A DNA stretch of 64,000 bases, taken from positions 1,081,501-1,145,500 of the forward strand of contig NZ_JNLH01000001.1 of the NCBI RefSeq assembly GCF_000703005.1, given 5' to 3'. Numbering within the stretch: the stretch's first letter is position 1; every line of letters starts with the position of its first letter. A program made the translations under genes and the position numbers. Below, one piece after another: positions 42,080 to 50,091 of this stretch. This DNA comes from Pseudobutyrivibrio ruminis HUN009. GTDB taxonomy: Bacteria > Bacillota > Clostridia > Lachnospirales > Lachnospiraceae. The notes under the pieces were generated by a model that made no database searches, was not told the origin of the DNA, and saw nothing but the letters and a program-made list of their open reading frames with translations.

Positions 42080-42988
42080 ATGTCTACTCTGGCAGAAGAG
42101 ATTAAGGAGTTAAAGAAGGAAAAGAACGCTGTTATTTTGGCACATTATTATGTGAATGATGATGTGCAGGCTATAGCGGATTATGTGGGGGATAGTTACT
42201 ATTTGGCAAAGGTTGCAGTGGATTTGAAGGAGAGCACCATTGTTTTTGCAGGTGTTAAGTTTATGGGGGAATCGGCTAAGATTCTCAATCCTGAGAAGAC
42301 GGTGTTGATGCCTGATGAAAAAGCGGATTGTCCTATGGCTCATATGGCTGAAGTGGAAAGGATTAATCAGGTGAGGGCTGAGTATGATGATGTGGCAGTT
42401 GTTTGCTATATCAATTCTACTGCGGAACTGAAGATGCATTCTGATGTGTGTGTTACTTCTTCAAATGCTATGAAGATTGTAAAGTCGTTGCCTAATAAGA
42501 ATATCTACTTTATTCCTGATGAGAATCTGGGAAGGTATATTGCTAGTAAGGTTCCTGAGAAGAATTTCATTTTTAACGATGGTTATTGCCATGTTCATAA
42601 GGCAGTGACGGTAGATGCTGTAAAGAGGGCAAAGGAAGCTCATCCTGAGGCTGAGGTTCTTATTCATCCTGAGTGTACATTAGATGTATTGGAGTATGCG
42701 GACTATATTGGAAGTACATCAGGGATTATTGATTATGCTACTGCATCTGATAAAAAGGAGTTCATCATTTCTACTGAGCTGGGCGTGCTTTATCAGCTTA
42801 AGAAGAATAATCCTGATAAGACATTTTATTCAGCAGGGTCTGTTCAGATTTGTCCAAACATGAAGAAGGTTACTTTGGAGAAGGTAAGGGATTGTTTGAG
42901 AGACGGCACAGGCGTTGTTGAAGTAAGTGACGAAAAGAGAGAGAAGTCATTGGTTCCACTTAAGAGAATGCTGGAGTTGGCAAAATAA
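42080..42988 (+). CDS. nadA: Quinolinate synthase NadA
   Basis: 302 residues from ATG 42080, which has AAAGGAG upstream; a longer frame opening at 41978 runs through the promoter and is rejected. It condenses iminoaspartate with dihydroxyacetone phosphate to quinolinate using a 4Fe-4S cluster. Visible blocks: ILAHYYVNDDVQAIAD, DCPMAHMA, CYINSTAELK, CVTSSNA, IHPECTLDV and SVQICPNMKK; the conserved cluster cysteines lie in these. First gene of nadA-nadB-nadC-niaR. Confidence 0.97.
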   Translation: MSTLAEEIKELKKEKNAVILAHYYVNDDVQAIADYVGDSYYLAKVAVDLKESTIVFAGVKFMGESAKILNPEKTVLMPDEKADCPMAHMAEVERINQVRAEYDDVAVVCYINSTAELKMHSDVCVTSSNAMKIVKSLPNKNIYFIPDENLGRYIASKVPEKNFIFNDGYCHVHKAVTVDAVKRAKEAHPEAEVLIHPECTLDVLEYADYIGSTSGIIDYATASDKKEFIISTELGVLYQLKKNNPDKTFYSAGSVQICPNMKKVTLEKVRDCLRDGTGVVEVSDEKREKSLVPLKRMLELAK

Positions 42989-43010
42989 TTTGTGGGAAAG
43001 AGTATGAATC

Positions 43011-44318
43011 ATGGAAAAGAAATATGATGTTGTAATCGTAGGTACAGGTGTTGCTGGTTTGTTTTGCGCGCTGAGCCTACCACAGGATAAAAAAATATTA
43101 TGCATTTCAAAAGATGCTTTGGATGGATGCGATAGCTTTTTGGCACAGGGCGGAATATGTATGCTTAGGGACGAATCAGACTATGAGGCATATTTTGAAG
43201 ATACAATGAGAGCGGGACATTATGAGAATCGTCGTGAGTCGGTGGAAATCATGATAAGGAGCTCTCAAAGTATAATAAATGATTTGGTTAACTATGGGGT
43301 AGAATTTGATAAAAAAGATGGTGAGTTCCTTTTTACAAAAGAGGGAGCACATTCAAATAATCGTATTCTGTTTCATGCAGATATTACAGGACGCGAGATT
43401 ACAAGCAAGCTTTTGGCGAGAGCGCAGGAGCGAGATAATATCACTTTGATGGCTCATACAACTATGGTTGATTGGGTTTGTCATGAAAATGTATGCTATG
43501 GAATTGTTGTTGCAGATATGGATGGTAAAACAACAGCAATAGAAGCGGATGTAACAGTGCTGGCCTGCGGAGGCTTAGGCGGTGTATATCCTCATTCGAC
43601 AAACTTCAGGCATATCTCTGGGGACGCTCTGGCACTTGCTATGTATCACAATGTAAAGCTGGAAAACTGTGATTATGTTCAGATTCATCCTACCACATTA
43701 TTTACTAAGCAGGGTGGAAGAAGCTTTTTGATTTCTGAGTCTGTTCGTGGAGAGGGAGCAGTCCTCAGAGATAAGAACGGTGAAAGATTTACAGATGAAT
43801 TACAGCCAAGAGATGTGGTTAGTCATGCAATCTTTGACAAGATGAAGGAGCAGGGAACTGAGCATGTATGGCTGGATTTTTCACCAATTCCAAAGGATGA
43901 AATTTTAAATCATTTTCCAAATATCTACAACAAGTGCAAGGAGGCTGGATATGATCCGCTTACTGATTGGGTTCCAGTGGTGCCTGCACAGCACTATTTC
44001 ATGGGTGGCATTTATGTAGATAAAGACAGCAAAACAACAATGGAACAGCTGTACGCAGTTGGCGAAACAAGCTGTAATGGGGTACATGGAAGGAATCGTC
44101 TTGCTAGCAATTCATTGCTTGAAAGCCTTGTATTTGCAAAGCGTGCAGCACTGGATATTGCAGCAAGAAATGACTATAAAACAGCTCAGGATTTTGATAA
44201 TCTTGTAAACATGGATGGTTATGAGGACCTTCCAAGTATCATGGAAAACTATCATGCAATGGTGGTTGGTGAAATTAAAAAAGAAGCAGACTTGAGAGCC
44301 GAAAAGGAGGCTATATAA
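43011..44318 (+). CDS. nadB: L-aspartate oxidase NadB
   Basis: 435 residues. FAD enzyme that makes iminoaspartate for NadA. N-terminal dinucleotide site VVIVGTGVAGLFCAL, then FLAQGGICM, HADITGREIT, GGLGGVYPHSTN, the catalytic region RGEGAVLRDKNGERF and HYFMGGIYVD, and EVGETSCNGVHGRNRLASNS-like ending (here AVGETSC). Shorter than Escherichia coli NadB (540), lacking most of the C-terminal helical domain, as in many clostridial forms. The nadC start follows the stop codon with no gap. Confidence 0.95.
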   Translation: MEKKYDVVIVGTGVAGLFCALSLPQDKKILCISKDALDGCDSFLAQGGICMLRDESDYEAYFEDTMRAGHYENRRESVEIMIRSSQSIINDLVNYGVEFDKKDGEFLFTKEGAHSNNRILFHADITGREITSKLLARAQERDNITLMAHTTMVDWVCHENVCYGIVVADMDGKTTAIEADVTVLACGGLGGVYPHSTNFRHISGDALALAMYHNVKLENCDYVQIHPTTLFTKQGGRSFLISESVRGEGAVLRDKNGERFTDELQPRDVVSHAIFDKMKEQGTEHVWLDFSPIPKDEILNHFPNIYNKCKEAGYDPLTDWVPVVPAQHYFMGGIYVDKDSKTTMEQLYAVGETSCNGVHGRNRLASNSLLESLVFAKRAALDIAARNDYKTAQDFDNLVNMDGYEDLPSIMENYHAMVVGEIKKEADLRAEKEAI

Positions 44319-45170
44319 ATGAACAATATTACAATGAAGCTTAATGCTGATGAGCTTATTAAAATGGCGTTAAGAGAAGATATTTCAAGTGAAGATGTTA
44401 CTACAAACTCTGTTATGCCTGGCCCACAGGCGGGTGAGGTAGAGCTTATATGTAAACAGGATGGAGTAATCTGTGGAATGGACGTATACGAGCGTGTATT
44501 CAAGATACTTGATGAAGATACAATTGTGGAAAAGTATGTTAAGGACGGCGATAAGGTTACAAAGGGACAACTTATGGCAAAGGTGAAGGGAGATATTCGT
44601 GTGCTTCTTTCAGGAGAGCGTGTGGCTCTTAATTACCTTCAGCGTATGAGTGGAATTGCAACATACACAAATCAGGTGGCAAAGCTTTTAGAGGGAAGCA
44701 AGACAGTGCTTCTTGATACAAGAAAGACTACACCTAACATGCGTATTTTCGAGAAGTATGCAGTAAAGTGTGGCGGTGGACAAAACCACAGATACAATCT
44801 TTCTGACGGTATTCTTTTAAAAGACAATCACATCGGAGCAGCAGGCTCTATTACAAAGGCTGTTCAGATGGCAAAGGAGTATGCTCCATTTGTTAGAAAG
44901 ATTGAAATCGAAACAGAGAGTCTTGAGCAGGTTAAGGAAGCAGTTGAAGCTGGAGCAGATATTATCATGCTTGATAATATGGATGTTGACACAATGAAAG
45001 AGGCTGTTGCAATTATTAATGGTCGCGCTAAAACAGAATGCTCAGGAAACGTGACAAAAGAGAATATAAAAAATATAATAGACAGCGGAGTTGATTATGT
45101 TTCAAGCGGAGCATTAACTCATTCTGCTCCAATTCTTGATATTTCAATGAAAAACTTACATGCAGTTTAA
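44319..45170 (+). CDS. nadC: Nicotinate-nucleotide pyrophosphorylase (quinolinate phosphoribosyltransferase)
   Basis: 283 residues, full length; GGAGG lies in the end of nadB. It converts quinolinate and PRPP to nicotinate mononucleotide. Family blocks: REDISSEDVTT, GERVALNYLQRMSGIATYT, LLDTRKTTPNMRIFEKYAVKCGG in part, NHRYNLSDGILLKDNHI in part, and VDYVSSGALTHSAP. Third gene of the NAD operon, 20 bases before niaR. Confidence 0.97.
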   Translation: MNNITMKLNADELIKMALREDISSEDVTTNSVMPGPQAGEVELICKQDGVICGMDVYERVFKILDEDTIVEKYVKDGDKVTKGQLMAKVKGDIRVLLSGERVALNYLQRMSGIATYTNQVAKLLEGSKTVLLDTRKTTPNMRIFEKYAVKCGGGQNHRYNLSDGILLKDNHIGAAGSITKAVQMAKEYAPFVRKIEIETESLEQVKEAVEAGADIIMLDNMDVDTMKEAVAIINGRAKTECSGNVTKENIKNIIDSGVDYVSSGALTHSAPILDISMKNLHAV

Positions 45171-45190
45171 TCTGCATAAAGGGAGGAACT

Positions 45191-45718
45191 ATGGACGGAC
45201 AGGCAAGAAGAAAAAGACTTATAGAGATAATTCGAAAATCGGATAAGCCTGTATCGGGCACAGCCTTGGCAAACGAGCTTGATGTTAGTCGCCAGGTTGT
45301 GGTTACGGATATTGCATTAATTAGAGCTAATGGCATAGAAATCACATCAACAAACCGAGGATATGTGTTAGCATCGGAGAACAAATGCAAAAGAATAATA
45401 AAGAGTCATCACAATGATGATCAGATATTGGATGAGCTTTTTGCAATAGTTGATAATGGTGGTTGTGCAGAAAATATCATTATTAACCATCGTTTTTATA
45501 ATCGCCTCGAGGCGCCACTTAATGTTAGCTCAAGAAGGCAAGCAAAGGAATTTATGGAGGCGATAGTTTCCGGAAAATCAAAATCCCTAAGCTCTGCTAC
45601 AAGTGGATACCATTATCATATCATTAGTGCAGATAACGAGGAAACACTTGATATTATTGAACAGGAGCTTAAGGATTTAGGCTTTTGGTTACCTTTAGAT
45701 GATTGGATTTTGCAGTAG
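45191..45718 (+). CDS. niaR: Niacin-responsive repressor NiaR (YrxA family)
   Basis: 175 residues. N-terminal HTH_11-type winged helix (RLIEIIRKSDKPVSGTALA, SRQVVVTDIALIRANGI) followed by a 3H domain with three conserved His residues (KSHHNDDQILDEL, HRFYNRLEAPL, GYHYHIISA). NiaR binds nicotinic acid through the 3H domain and represses NAD synthesis and niacin uptake genes. It is the last gene of the operon it should control. A terminator overlaps its final codons. Confidence 0.95.
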   Translation: MDGQARRKRLIEIIRKSDKPVSGTALANELDVSRQVVVTDIALIRANGIEITSTNRGYVLASENKCKRIIKSHHNDDQILDELFAIVDNGGCAENIIINHRFYNRLEAPLNVSSRRQAKEFMEAIVSGKSKSLSSATSGYHYHIISADNEETLDIIEQELKDLGFWLPLDDWILQ

Positions 45719-45734
45719 CAAAATCCAATTTTTT
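45702..45734 (+). terminator. Terminator overlapping the 3' end of niaR
   Basis: ATTGGATTTTGC (45702-45713) pairs perfectly with GCAAAATCCAAT (45718-45729), four-base loop, then T residues to 45734. The left arm encodes the last residues of NiaR and the stop codon is in the loop. Confidence 0.93.
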
Positions 45735-45916
45735 CCTAATAAAGTATGAATGCAAAGTTGATTTTTCTCGTCAAGCATGAAAGATTAATAGGCAATTGAG
45801 CACGTAAAAAGAATAAATATGAATAGATGTGCGTTAAAAGATGCCGCAGATGTGATTTGTGGAAACCTTTGCAATATTCATAATATTATGACAAATTAGA
45901 AACGAAAGGATGTAGT

Positions 45917-46591
45917 ATGTCAGCAATTACAAATGATTGGCTTGAGCCTCTCACTCCAGAGTTTAAAAAGCCATACTATAAAAATTTATACGAAACAGTA
46001 AAAAAGGAATATCACGAGCATCTGGTTTATCCACCAGCAGATGATATTTTTAATGCTTTCGATTTCACACCGTTATCTGAGGTAAAGGTTGTTATTATTG
46101 GACAGGATCCATATCATGAGCCAGGGCAGGCACATGGCCTTTGCTTTTCGGTAAAACCGGGAGTGAAAACACCACCTTCACTTGTGAATATATATAAAGA
46201 GCTAAACGATGACTTGGGATGTTATATTCCAAACAATGGTTATCTGGAGAAATGGGCAAGACAGGGTGTTCTTATGCTTAACAATGTGCTTACAGTTAGG
46301 GCTCATCAGGCTGCCAGCCATGCAGGTATTGGTTGGGAGCAGTTTACAGATGCGGTTATCGACATTCTGAATCAGCAGGATCGTCCGATAGTATTTTTGC
46401 TTTGGGGTTCACCAGCAGCAAAAAAATGCGCAAAGCTTAATAACCCAAATCATTTAATACTGAAAGCACCACACCCATCACCTCTTTCTGCATATAGAGG
46501 ATTCTTTGGCTGCAAGCACTTTTCGCAGACCAATGAATTCTTGAAATCTAAGGGTTTAAGCCCCATTGACTGGCAGATTGAGAATATATAG
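45917..46591 (+). CDS. ung: Uracil-DNA glycosylase
   Basis: 224 residues, full length, family 1. It removes uracil from DNA. Motifs: VVIIGQDPYHEPGQAHGL (water-activating Asp in GQDPYH), LMLNNVLTV, VFLLWGSPAAKK and the Leu/His loop APHPSPLSAYRGFFG. GAAAGGA precedes ATG 45917. A weak hairpin, TGTGA/TCACA, with six T residues (46600-46621) may terminate it. Confidence 0.97.
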   Translation: MSAITNDWLEPLTPEFKKPYYKNLYETVKKEYHEHLVYPPADDIFNAFDFTPLSEVKVVIIGQDPYHEPGQAHGLCFSVKPGVKTPPSLVNIYKELNDDLGCYIPNNGYLEKWARQGVLMLNNVLTVRAHQAASHAGIGWEQFTDAVIDILNQQDRPIVFLLWGSPAAKKCAKLNNPNHLILKAPHPSPLSAYRGFFGCKHFSQTNEFLKSKGLSPIDWQIENI

Positions 46592-46621
46592 GTGACAAAT
46601 GTGATGCCTTCACAGTTTTTT

Positions 46622-46700
46622 CACGAATTATTCGTGTGTCCGGTATTGTACAATTTTATTTATTCCATTATATTTATTTTAGGGTATTTTCGGCGAAAAT
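46622..46700 (+). promoter_or_regulatory. Promoter with two palindromes before the hybrid kinase gene
   Basis: TTGTAC (46646-46651) and TATATT (46669-46674) have a 17-base spacer. CACGAAT, T, ATTCGTG (46622-46636) lies upstream, and ATTTTCG, G, CGAAAAT (46686-46700) lies just after the expected transcript start. Both are perfect inverted repeats and may be operators for different proteins. Confidence 0.55.
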
Positions 46701-46733
46701 ACACACTTTGTAAGGAATAATGGGGACGTTGTT

Positions 46734-49178
46734 TTGAATAAACTTAAGGCATTTCAGAAAAAGTTTTTTAGTCCAGACCTACCTATAGATTTGGTTTTAT
46801 TTAACATCATAACTATTGTTGGATTTATTGGTGGAGTTATTACAATTCCATTCAATATAATCAATGGTATGTCTGGAATTTTGACTGCAGTAATTATTGT
46901 TTCGGTAGTAATAGATGCAGTTTGCATATATATGGCCAACTATATGAACAGGCTGAAAAACAGCACAATAGCTGTATGTTTTGTGGTTGGAATAGCTCTC
47001 TTCCCTGTAATGTTCTTTGTTACAGGAGGAATCAACAGTGGAATGGTCTGCTGGTTTTCCATGGGACTAATTTTTATTTTCATGCTTTTGGATGGCATGG
47101 ATTTCTTGTTTATGTTATTAACTGATGTGGCAATCATTATTGGTTGCTACGTTATTTCTTATTATCATCCAGAATATGTTGTGAGCTTACAGACAAAGCG
47201 AAGTGTATTTTTTGATGTTGTGCAATCAATGATGATTAGCGCTTTTGCTATTGGCTCCATCATCAAATTCCAAAGATCGATTTATGAAAAACTATATAGA
47301 CAGGCAGCAATAAATAATGATGATTTGCTAGAAAAAACTTTGCAGGCTAAGAAGGCGGAGAAGCAGGCTCAGATTGCAACAGAAGCAAAGAGTAATTTCC
47401 TTGCAAATATGTCTCACGAAATCAGAACTCCTATCAATACCATTATGGGTATGGATGAAATGATTCTGAGAGAAACATCAGAACAGGTTGTTGAAGAATA
47501 TGCCCTTGATATAAAGACTGCATCACAGAATTTGCTTTCTCTGATTAATGATATTTTGGATATCACCAAGATCGAATCCGGTAAGTTGGGCATCGTCAAA
47601 GGCGAATATGATTTCATGAGCCTTATGCATGATGTTTTGAATAATGTTGTGCTGAGGGCAAAAGAAAAGAATTTGGAATTAAAGCTTAACATTGCAAGCA
47701 ATATTCCTTGCAACATGCTAGGTGATGATATTCGAATCAAACAGGTTCTTACAAATATCATTACAAATGCAGTTAAGTATACTCAGGAAGGCTACATTGA
47801 AATAACCACCACATGTAAAAAGAGCTTTGGAGAGTACGTTGAGCTTACATTCTCTGTTAAAGATACAGGTATTGGAATTAAGCCAGAGGACATTAAAAGG
47901 ATGTTTGAGTCCTTTGAAAGACTGGAAGTTAATAGAAATAGAAACATTGAAGGCGCAGGCCTTGGAATGCCCATTACTCAAAATCTTCTTAAGATGATGG
48001 GCAGCACATTAAATGTAGATAGTACCTATGGCGAGGGCTCTACTTTTTCATTTACAATCAGTCAGGAGGTTGTTAATCCTGAGCCAATCGGAGATTTCGA
48101 GCAAAAGCTAAAGCAGCTTACTTCAAATTATGAGTACAGCACAAGCTTTGAGGCGCCAAATGCTACTTTCCTTGTAGTAGATGACAATGCTATGAACCGC
48201 AAGGTATTTGTGGCTTTGCTTAGAGATTCAAAGGTAAAAGTTGTTGAAGCTGAAAATGGATATGACTGTTTGCAACTTATCAAGAATCAGCATTTCGATA
48301 TGATTTTCCTGGATCATATGATGCCTGGTATGGATGGTGTCGAAACCTTCAAAGCTATGGCAAAGCTTGAAGGTAATAAGTGCTTGGGCACACCGGTAAT
48401 TGCTCTTACTGCAAATGCTATTGCGGGAGCAAAAGAAAGATATTTAACACTTGGCTTCCACGGTTTCCTTTCGAAGCCAGTAGTTCCAGCACAGCTTGAA
48501 AAAACAATCCGCGATTTCCTTCCAGAGTCCTTACTAGAGTATCACGAGCCGGATGCAAAAGATGAGGCAAGGAAGAATCGCGTTAAGAAAATCGAGCTTC
48601 CTGATATTGAAGGAATTGATTGGGATTATGCACTGCTTCATTTCCCTGATACAAACATGGTATTTCAGACGGCAGTGGATTTTTATGATTCAATAATGTT
48701 TGAAAGGGATGAGATTCTTCGGTATTATAAAGATATAGACAGCGGAAATACACTTGAAGATTACCGTATAAAAGTTCACGCTGTTAAAAGCATGGCTAAT
48801 ACAATCGGTGCCACAGCCTTAGGTGGACTTGCAAAGACCTGTGAGTTCGCTGCAAAAGATAATAATATCGATAGAATAAAAGCAATTACACCAATTCTTA
48901 TTGAAGAGTTGGAAATAATGCATGACAGACTGAAGGTTCTTTCTTCGGATGTTGAAAAACCTAAGTTAGAGGATATTGACGAGTTATTTGCTTTGCTAGA
49001 AATGTTAAAGATGTCTATTATGACACATGACTCAGAGCAGGCTGATAATATTATGAAACAGATTATGTCATATTCTTATGATGAAGATAAACAAATCAAA
49101 TTGGAGCAACTAAATCTTCGTATTATGAATCTAGAAGAAGATGAGGCACTTGCAGATATTGAAGAGCTACAAAGCTAG
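46734..49178 (+). CDS. Hybrid sensor histidine kinase with receiver and HPt domains
   Basis: 814 residues from TTG 46734 (GGGGA upstream). Six hydrophobic segments in the first 190 residues form the membrane sensor without a large outer domain. A coiled linker leads to the HisKA domain (NMSHEIRTPINTIMG, near residue 224), HATPase (IKQVLTNIITNAVKYT, GTGIGI-like DTGIGIKPED and GAGLGMPI), a receiver (VVDDNAMN near 480, phospho-Asp in FLDHMMPGMDG, Lys in FLSKP) and an HPt domain (VHAVKSMANTIGA near 681). All phosphorelay residues are present. The double-receiver protein follows 16 bases later as probable partner. Confidence 0.94.
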   Translation: MNKLKAFQKKFFSPDLPIDLVLFNIITIVGFIGGVITIPFNIINGMSGILTAVIIVSVVIDAVCIYMANYMNRLKNSTIAVCFVVGIALFPVMFFVTGGINSGMVCWFSMGLIFIFMLLDGMDFLFMLLTDVAIIIGCYVISYYHPEYVVSLQTKRSVFFDVVQSMMISAFAIGSIIKFQRSIYEKLYRQAAINNDDLLEKTLQAKKAEKQAQIATEAKSNFLANMSHEIRTPINTIMGMDEMILRETSEQVVEEYALDIKTASQNLLSLINDILDITKIESGKLGIVKGEYDFMSLMHDVLNNVVLRAKEKNLELKLNIASNIPCNMLGDDIRIKQVLTNIITNAVKYTQEGYIEITTTCKKSFGEYVELTFSVKDTGIGIKPEDIKRMFESFERLEVNRNRNIEGAGLGMPITQNLLKMMGSTLNVDSTYGEGSTFSFTISQEVVNPEPIGDFEQKLKQLTSNYEYSTSFEAPNATFLVVDDNAMNRKVFVALLRDSKVKVVEAENGYDCLQLIKNQHFDMIFLDHMMPGMDGVETFKAMAKLEGNKCLGTPVIALTANAIAGAKERYLTLGFHGFLSKPVVPAQLEKTIRDFLPESLLEYHEPDAKDEARKNRVKKIELPDIEGIDWDYALLHFPDTNMVFQTAVDFYDSIMFERDEILRYYKDIDSGNTLEDYRIKVHAVKSMANTIGATALGGLAKTCEFAAKDNNIDRIKAITPILIEELEIMHDRLKVLSSDVEKPKLEDIDELFALLEMLKMSIMTHDSEQADNIMKQIMSYSYDEDKQIKLEQLNLRIMNLEEDEALADIEELQS

Positions 49179-49194
49179 TTAAGGAGAATACAAA

Positions 49195-49965
49195 ATGCGT
49201 AAAATACTTATAGTGGGAGATTTTAGTAACGAATCACCATCAGATGTAAATTCATTCCTTGCACAACATTTCCATACACAGTTATGTACTAGTAGTGCAA
49301 AAATAGTTAAGAGCATGTTGAAGTTATACGCTCCTGATTTAGTTTTGATGGACATTGACGACTTTGAAACACATCAGGAAGATATTTTTGAAGCGATTCG
49401 AGAGTACAACGATCAACTTCCTGTAATAACATTTGGTCGCGAGCTCAAGAAGCAAATGTTTATTTCTTACTACTATTCAGGACAGTGCAAGCATATTCAG
49501 CAGCCTAGCCGTGAGGAAATTATAAAAGAAATCTGTAAGGCTTTCAGCATGAATGCAGATGCTATTCTGAACGCTGTAGTGGAAACTGAGAAGCGCCATA
49601 TCATTGTTGTAGATGATAATCCAGTGCTCCTTAGAAATATGCGAAATATGCTTCAAGATAAATATCGAGTTACACTTGCTACATCTGCTGCTCAGTGCAT
49701 GAAGGCTATGGGCCAGGATAGGCCAGACTTAATCATTCTTGATTATGAGATGCCAGTTGTAGATGGTAAGCAGACTCTTGAAATGATTAGAGCAGAGGAT
49801 GATTACAAAAATGTTCCAGTTATTTTCCTCACAGGAATAGCGGATAAGGAGCATGTAGATGCCGTGCTCGATTTAAAACCAGCAGGCTATTTTGTAAAGC
49901 CACCAATGCAGACAAAAATCATAAATGCGATAGAGAATATCTTCTTAAAACAATCTGAATCGTAA
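49195..49965 (+). CDS. Double-receiver response regulator
   Basis: 256 residues; AAGGAG before ATG 49195. The N-terminal half is a receiver-like fold (MRKILIVGDFS, LVLMDIDDFE) whose acidic pocket is incomplete. The second receiver (from about residue 133) is complete: VVDDNPVLLRN, phospho-Asp in LIILDYEMPVVDG, Thr in IFLTG and Lys in YFVKPP. There is no output domain, so it probably passes phosphate or binds a partner such as the hybrid kinase upstream. A terminator follows directly. Confidence 0.88.
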   Translation: MRKILIVGDFSNESPSDVNSFLAQHFHTQLCTSSAKIVKSMLKLYAPDLVLMDIDDFETHQEDIFEAIREYNDQLPVITFGRELKKQMFISYYYSGQCKHIQQPSREEIIKEICKAFSMNADAILNAVVETEKRHIIVVDDNPVLLRNMRNMLQDKYRVTLATSAAQCMKAMGQDRPDLIILDYEMPVVDGKQTLEMIRAEDDYKNVPVIFLTGIADKEHVDAVLDLKPAGYFVKPPMQTKIINAIENIFLKQSES

Positions 49966-49969
49966 GCTT

Positions 49970-49992
49970 AGCGCCCTTAGGGGCGCTTTTTT
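49970..49992 (+). terminator. Terminator after the kinase-regulator operon
   Basis: AGCGCCC pairs with GGGCGCT around TTAG, followed by six T residues. Confidence 0.92.
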
Positions 49993-50091
49993 ATGCACAA
50001 AATGTTCACTTGATGACGTTGAATTTTCAACATTTATACACAATTATAGATTAAAATAAAATCAATTATCAGACAATATGGAGGGGTAAGT

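Noticed and set aside
45719..45916. tRNA or small RNA gene before ung
   Set aside because: No cloverleaf or conserved RNA pattern apart from the niaR terminator; the spacer looks like ordinary AT-rich upstream sequence.
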